DNA of 64,000 bases, taken from positions 42,358,213 to 42,422,212 of the forward strand of contig CM064669.1 of NCBI GenBank assembly GCA_032717465.1, written 5' to 3'. The DNA is from Coenobita brevimanus. Lineage: Eukaryota; Arthropoda; Malacostraca; Decapoda; Coenobitidae. The position numbers were made by a program, and so were the translations under genes. Within the stretch, counting starts at the first letter, position 1, and each line of letters starts with the position of its first letter. A model generated the notes under the pieces. It saw nothing but the letters and a program-made list of their open reading frames with translations, had not been told where the DNA came from and searched no databases. Positions 59,275-64,000 of the stretch are shown here, piece by piece.

Positions 59275-59348
<74 letters not shown>
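59237..59348. repeat. (CT)n-spacer-(GA)n self-complementary microsatellite, copy 2
   Basis: Counterpart of 26,597-26,709 with about 28 bases of CT and about 70 bases of uninterrupted GA. Confidence 0.95.
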
Positions 59349-59353
<5 letters not shown>

Positions 59354-61378
59354 TCTGTATTCTGTTGCTGCTACTAACAGACGATTTTAAACAGCTGAAA
59401 AATAAACGTGGAAGAATTACTGAGGGAAGTAGGCTAGCTATTACCTCCTGTCTGAATAGTCTATCCTTTGCTGAATAAGATTGTCTGGAGACTGCAAGAA
59501 TGTATATAAAAGACGTTCTCGTTCTGATCGATGTAATGACAGTTTCAATCCCTCGCACTACGAAAGGTGTCCCGAAACTGAATAAAACCGTCTGACGGTA
59601 GCAAGAACAACAAGAAAAAGACAAAGACGCCCCAGTATTAAAGAATCATGTACACTGTCTCTAGGCTTTGTATCACAGGGATCAGTGATACCAAGTGTTA
59701 TGGATTTTAGACATCTCATGGTCATATTTACTACTGGATTTTATTCCAGTTAACATCAAGCGATTTTATTCAGCTGATAGTGAATACAGGTGCCTGGGTG
59801 TGTTAGTATTGCTGCCATTAACCCTTTCATGCCTAGGACAACTCTACCCTATAGTAATCTATTTCAGTTTACGCCAGATGATTTTATTTAGCCGAGGGCG
59901 AGTCACAGGAGCCTTCAGTTTTATATCTCTTCTGAAGTTTCGTATTTCACGAGATTTTACGCTTCGGTATATCACTGATTTGGCAGTTCTTAACAAGGTC
60001 GGTACGTCTCGGGACATTATTGAGAACTATGGATAGACCTTCATATTTCAAGAGATTTCATGGTGCGGCAACTTGCAGATTTGTGAGTTCTTTTGAAGCA
60101 TTGTATTTCAAGAAACATTATGGTACGCATTACATAGGTCTTGGTATTTTCTGGGACTTACAGTCGCTTCCACATATGATCTGTCTGCATCTCAACGAAA
60201 AGAATCACTGAGATGACAGGCTTCACAAGGTGGGTATGAAGCTGATAATGGATTCCTTGGCAAGAATTTTAATATTGTTTACGTTAATGGTTCGTCAGCT
60301 CGACAGCATTATCTTCAGAGGTGATTGTGGACGCGGAAACTGGCAAAACTTTCATTGGCTTATGTCATAAACTGCAGCTACTGCGGAAAGTGCCTGCAGT
60401 CCTGCAGTCCGAGGACCTACTTTTGACATTATTCCCATAAAACTTTATTTTTATTATTCAACTTTAGGAGGAAATGGTAAAAGAAAAGGCAGTTATTGAA
60501 AGTTATACCCAGTCCCCTTCAGATCGAGATGTTACTCCAGAGTTAAATAAAATTATCTGCACGTCGCAAGAATAAGCAATACAGCATATCATCGGACTGC
60601 AGGGGTTAGTTACGCTATGATACGTGTCTCTATCGTGATGGAGGGGTTATCATATAATCACAATTACCAACAAAAACTGAGAATTTAACCCTTAACCCCT
60701 TTAATGTGGAACACTTCCATTTTGTTTTTGACATCTCTAGATGTTTACATTATTTGGCTGAGGACACACTTGTCGAACCGGAGGGGTTAGATACAGCCTT
60801 TATTTACCTCTTCGCGATAACACATCTTCCATGTTGCATAAAATCGTCCAGTGGTGGCCTGAGCAACCCTCTGAATCCCACCACCTGCAGCTGTAGTTTA
60901 CTCTCACTACACCCAAAAGATTATAACTCTGGAAAAAACAAGGATTTGTTGGGATGGGGTTCGAAAGTCTCCATTTAGCTCTTTACAACCTATGTCCCTC
61001 CCACATCTGAATGAAATCGTTTGGTAATAGTAAGAATATATTGTAATTAAAAATAAGTCATCGGTTATCGAGCTGAAGCAAAAAAGAAAAAAGTATTAGA
61101 GTTAATACCTCGGGACACGACTTAGCTCTTATTACTCTGGCTAGCGCTGGACGATTTTACTCGCACCTCAAAAATTCCCGGAATTTCATGATTAATAATA
61201 AGAAATAATTACAGAAATGCAACACTTCAAAAAGTAGCAAAGTCAAGAATAGGAAAAAAAAAGTCAATTTTTGAAAACAAAAATGAACCAGAGTCATACG
61301 GTGATGTTTCGAAGGAGGAAAAGCTATGGAAACCAGGAGAATGGAAAGAATCTAGTTCAAGGTGTACAGTATAACCCC

Positions 61379-61441
<63 letters not shown>

Positions 61442-61706
61442 CAGAAATTCTTGCTTACACAGGAACCACTGTGTAAAGAAAACTCGACTCTGGAAACTCA
61501 AACACGAAACAACTGAGGAACAACAAGCGATTTTTCAACTCCAGTGGGGCTTGTGTGTGAGCAGGTTGGCTTATAGTTCAGTCCGAAGCAAAAGCTCTTC
61601 TGCTGCTCACTTTTCTTTGCTGGTTAATATTATAAAGCCGATTTACATGATTCTTTGTAACTGATGATCATCAATCAATCATGCGCAAAAAGGGCAAAGA
61701 GAAAAG

Positions 61707-62020
61707 GAAAACTAGTATGAACGGAGAGAGGAGAGGGAAAAGAAAAACTAGAGTGTGCAAGGAGAGGAAAGAGAAGGAAAACTAGTATGTGTAGGGAGGG
61801 AAAAGAGAGAAGGAAAAGTAGTATGTGCAGAGAGAGGAAAGAGAAGGAAAACTAGTATTTGCAGAGAGGAATGAGAGAAGGAAAACTAGTATGTGCACTG
61901 AGAGGAAAGAGTGAAGGCAAACTAGTATGTGCAGGGAAAGGAAAGAGAGAAGGAAAACTAGTATGTGCAGAGAGAGGGAAGAAAAAGAAAACTAGAATGT
62001 GGAGAGACAAGAAAGAGAGA
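61707..62020. repeat. ~36-bp minisatellite, copy 2
   Basis: Counterpart of 29,220-29,535, with no unit-number change that I can see. Confidence 0.88.
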
Positions 62021-62216
62021 AGGAAAGGAGGTGATATAATATGTGAACTATTGTCTCCTATTACACATTAGTCGACAAGGGAAGAAGAAAGCTGTCTAGG
62101 AGGAAATAAAGATTGCTGTTGGCTAATACAGCGAAGCCGACAGTGACTTACAGCTGCAAGATGGACAACGCCTCAAGCAAAGAAATTACAAGGAACAGCG
62201 ATGGGGATTCATTACC

Positions 62217-62217
<1 letters not shown>

Positions 62218-62274
<57 letters not shown>

Positions 62275-62290
62275 ACGCCACGTAACTTCC

Positions 62291-62333
<43 letters not shown>
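62218..62333. repeat. (GT)n-(CT)n compound microsatellite, copy 2
   Basis: Counterpart of 29,729-29,863, shorter in both runs. Confidence 0.95.
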
Positions 62334-62335
<2 letters not shown>

Positions 62336-63373
62336 CAGCCCCCACTCACTTTCATATTCAGCAGAAGCGCTACTCAGTTTTCCCAATTTGCGTGGATCAA
62401 GGAAGTGGAGGAACAGATTTCGTTGGCCGGAGACTGACGGGCAATACCTGGTTCTGAATACCCAGCCTCGACGTTTACACCTATTATTGTTTGAGGTCCT
62501 GAGTGGCAGGGTGGATGGCAGTGATGGTGGTGGTGAGGGAGATGAGAAAAACACAAAGATGGCAAAATGAACAGAAGAGCTTACAATATTCTATCAACCT
62601 AAGGACGGAGTCCTTAATCCCGTGAGGGGTGGGCCACAAACAAATTGCCTTGATGTCGCACTGCCCCCTGCCATTACGCTGCCCTCCTCACAGCTCACAC
62701 CCCTTTCCTTCATATTGCGCATGAAAATTAGATTCAACTTTCTATAAGATCCAGCATGAATGGCTAAACTGATGGCAATGGTAGTGGTCAGATGAATGGA
62801 GAGGAGAGATGGAAAGCGAAGAGAAATGCGAGAGGCGATATGAGGAGATGAAAGAAAAGCTCCTTTTATTGCGTTAGATATTAGGATATTGCTATTCTTA
62901 CTACGACCACTACTACTACTACTACCACCACCATTATTACTACTACTACTACTAGTATTACTATCTGAGGTTCAAAGCGAATGGCAAGACTGACTACAGC
63001 AGTAATGGTCTGTGGCAGGAGAAGAGTTCAGGAAAGAAGAAATATGAGAAACGGAAATGTGAAGAGACATGAGTTCACACTATTACAGCTGGGCATTTAA
63101 ATCCGTTTTTCTTTGACATCATGACTAAGTAGTTAGAGAAGAGGCAGTGGTTGGAAAAGAAATGAAAAGAGAATTACAAGAAAAGAAAAGTGCGAATGAC
63201 ATTACATTTGGCAGTTTAGATCCATTTTTCCCTTGGGGCTCTTGGTGTGCGGCAAAAGGATTTAGGTCACTGGAGAGGAGTGCAGACAAGAGAACAAACA
63301 CTGAGAAGCGATGATGTATCCTACTTTGGTATTATAAATCCATTTTTCTTGGGATTTTTGTGCTAGGCTGCAC

Positions 63374-63410
<37 letters not shown>

Positions 63411-63620
63411 TTTATGGTACCAGTACTGCATCAGACCAATTAAAGATTTCCATTAGTACCAGCTCAGAACTATGGTCACTCGGCCACTTCTGGTTATGGA
63501 AGTGAGTAGCAATTAAAATATGTAATTATTCTGGCAGATTACTTGTGATTCATGGAGAAAAATTTGTCACTGGACTCAGTTATGCACACAGTATTGCCAG
63601 AAGCAAGCTAAGTCCACGAT

Positions 63621-63662
<42 letters not shown>

Positions 63663-64000
63663 GGGAACTCCTGCTCGCCCACAACTTTTATTTTACCTAC
63701 AGTTGGATTTATGCATTTTTGATGTGCAGGTCCACCAGAACCTGCATATTTGTGTTTTTTATCCCTTCAGCTACTGGGCCGTCTTTTTATATTTATTTTT
63801 CGAACCGTGCAATATCTGTTCACCTTGGTCCACAGGCCTTGGCTAACTACACGAGGAAAAGTTGGCTATGATACAGTTACACGTTCACTTTACAGAAGCT
63901 TTGTAGTACCAACAGTTGACAGTGGCACAGCTACACGTGCAGTTTACATAAGCCTTGCACTACTAACTGCTGGCTGTGACACAGCTAAACATACAGTCTA

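Larger units (their letters stand above)
44141..64000. repeat. Duplicated ~20-kb block, copy 2
   Basis: Starts at the base after the gap, matching 11,558, and follows copy 1 collinearly to the window end (matching 31,527). The first ~4 kb differ from copy 1 mainly by 1-3-base insertions. Further right, differences are mostly substitutions and microsatellite lengths. Microsatellites, TTAA-family fragments, paralogous blocks (about 56,990-58,400 and 62,205-63,510) and the 36-bp minisatellite all recur. Only the main elements are listed separately below. Confidence 0.97.

Overview
This window looks like non-coding, repeat-dense DNA from an arthropod, most likely a decapod crustacean (crab-like). 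The grounds are very long and frequent GT/AC, GA/CT and TA microsatellites, several decayed invertebrate LINEs (non-LTR retrotransposons), tRNA-derived SINEs, a short interstitial TTAGG tract, and many copies of a ~100-bp element with TTAA-CCCCTTCAG ends of a kind I recall from crab microsatellite loci. The lineage call is inference. I found no convincing host protein-coding gene, no rRNA or functional tRNA gene, no CRISPR array and no operon. Nearly every long open frame is a microsatellite translation, a minisatellite translation or a transposon relic.

Layout. 1-11.5 kb: sparse DNA with a GT-rich degenerate array holding a perfect 20-bp-arm hairpin (4.24 kb), one arm of a large diverged inverted repeat (5.8-7.5 kb), a 75-bp minisatellite and a decayed SINE (8.0-8.3 kb). 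11.56-31.53 kb: a ~20-kb block (copy 1) with a 24-bp minisatellite, a hAT-like MITE with perfect 8-bp target duplications (15.79-16.10 kb), a CR1/L2-like LINE on the minus strand (16.9-21.3 kb) interrupted by a tRNA-derived SINE, an RTE-like LINE relic on the plus strand (22.0-23.3 kb), long TA arrays, a second RTE-like relic on the minus strand (25.8-26.5 kb) and two paralogous ~1.4-kb blocks. 31.5-44.04 kb: minisatellites, a reverse-transcriptase relic (34.5-35.4 kb), the other inverted-repeat arm (36.5-38.1 kb), a SINE with 13-bp target duplications (38.57-38.78 kb) and a G-rich tract (39.8-40.3 kb). 44,041-44,140: exactly 100 N. 44.14-64.0 kb: a second copy of 11.56-31.53 kb in the same order and orientation.

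The main observation concerns assembly. The sequence just right of the N gap restarts inside the left contig and follows it collinearly to the end of the window. The simplest reading is two contigs that overlap by up to ~32.5 kb (allelic haplotypes) placed end to end, giving a false tandem duplication. The first ~4 kb after the gap also carries many 1-3-base insertions relative to copy 1, as expected of a poorly polished contig end. A real recent segmental duplication is not excluded.

No new molecular system is visible. The biologically interesting content is repeat biology: a TTAA-flanked MITE-like family whose interior appears to have seeded a minisatellite, microsatellites sitting at LINE 3' ends, a SINE nested in a LINE, and a SINE remnant that imitates a protein-coding frame.
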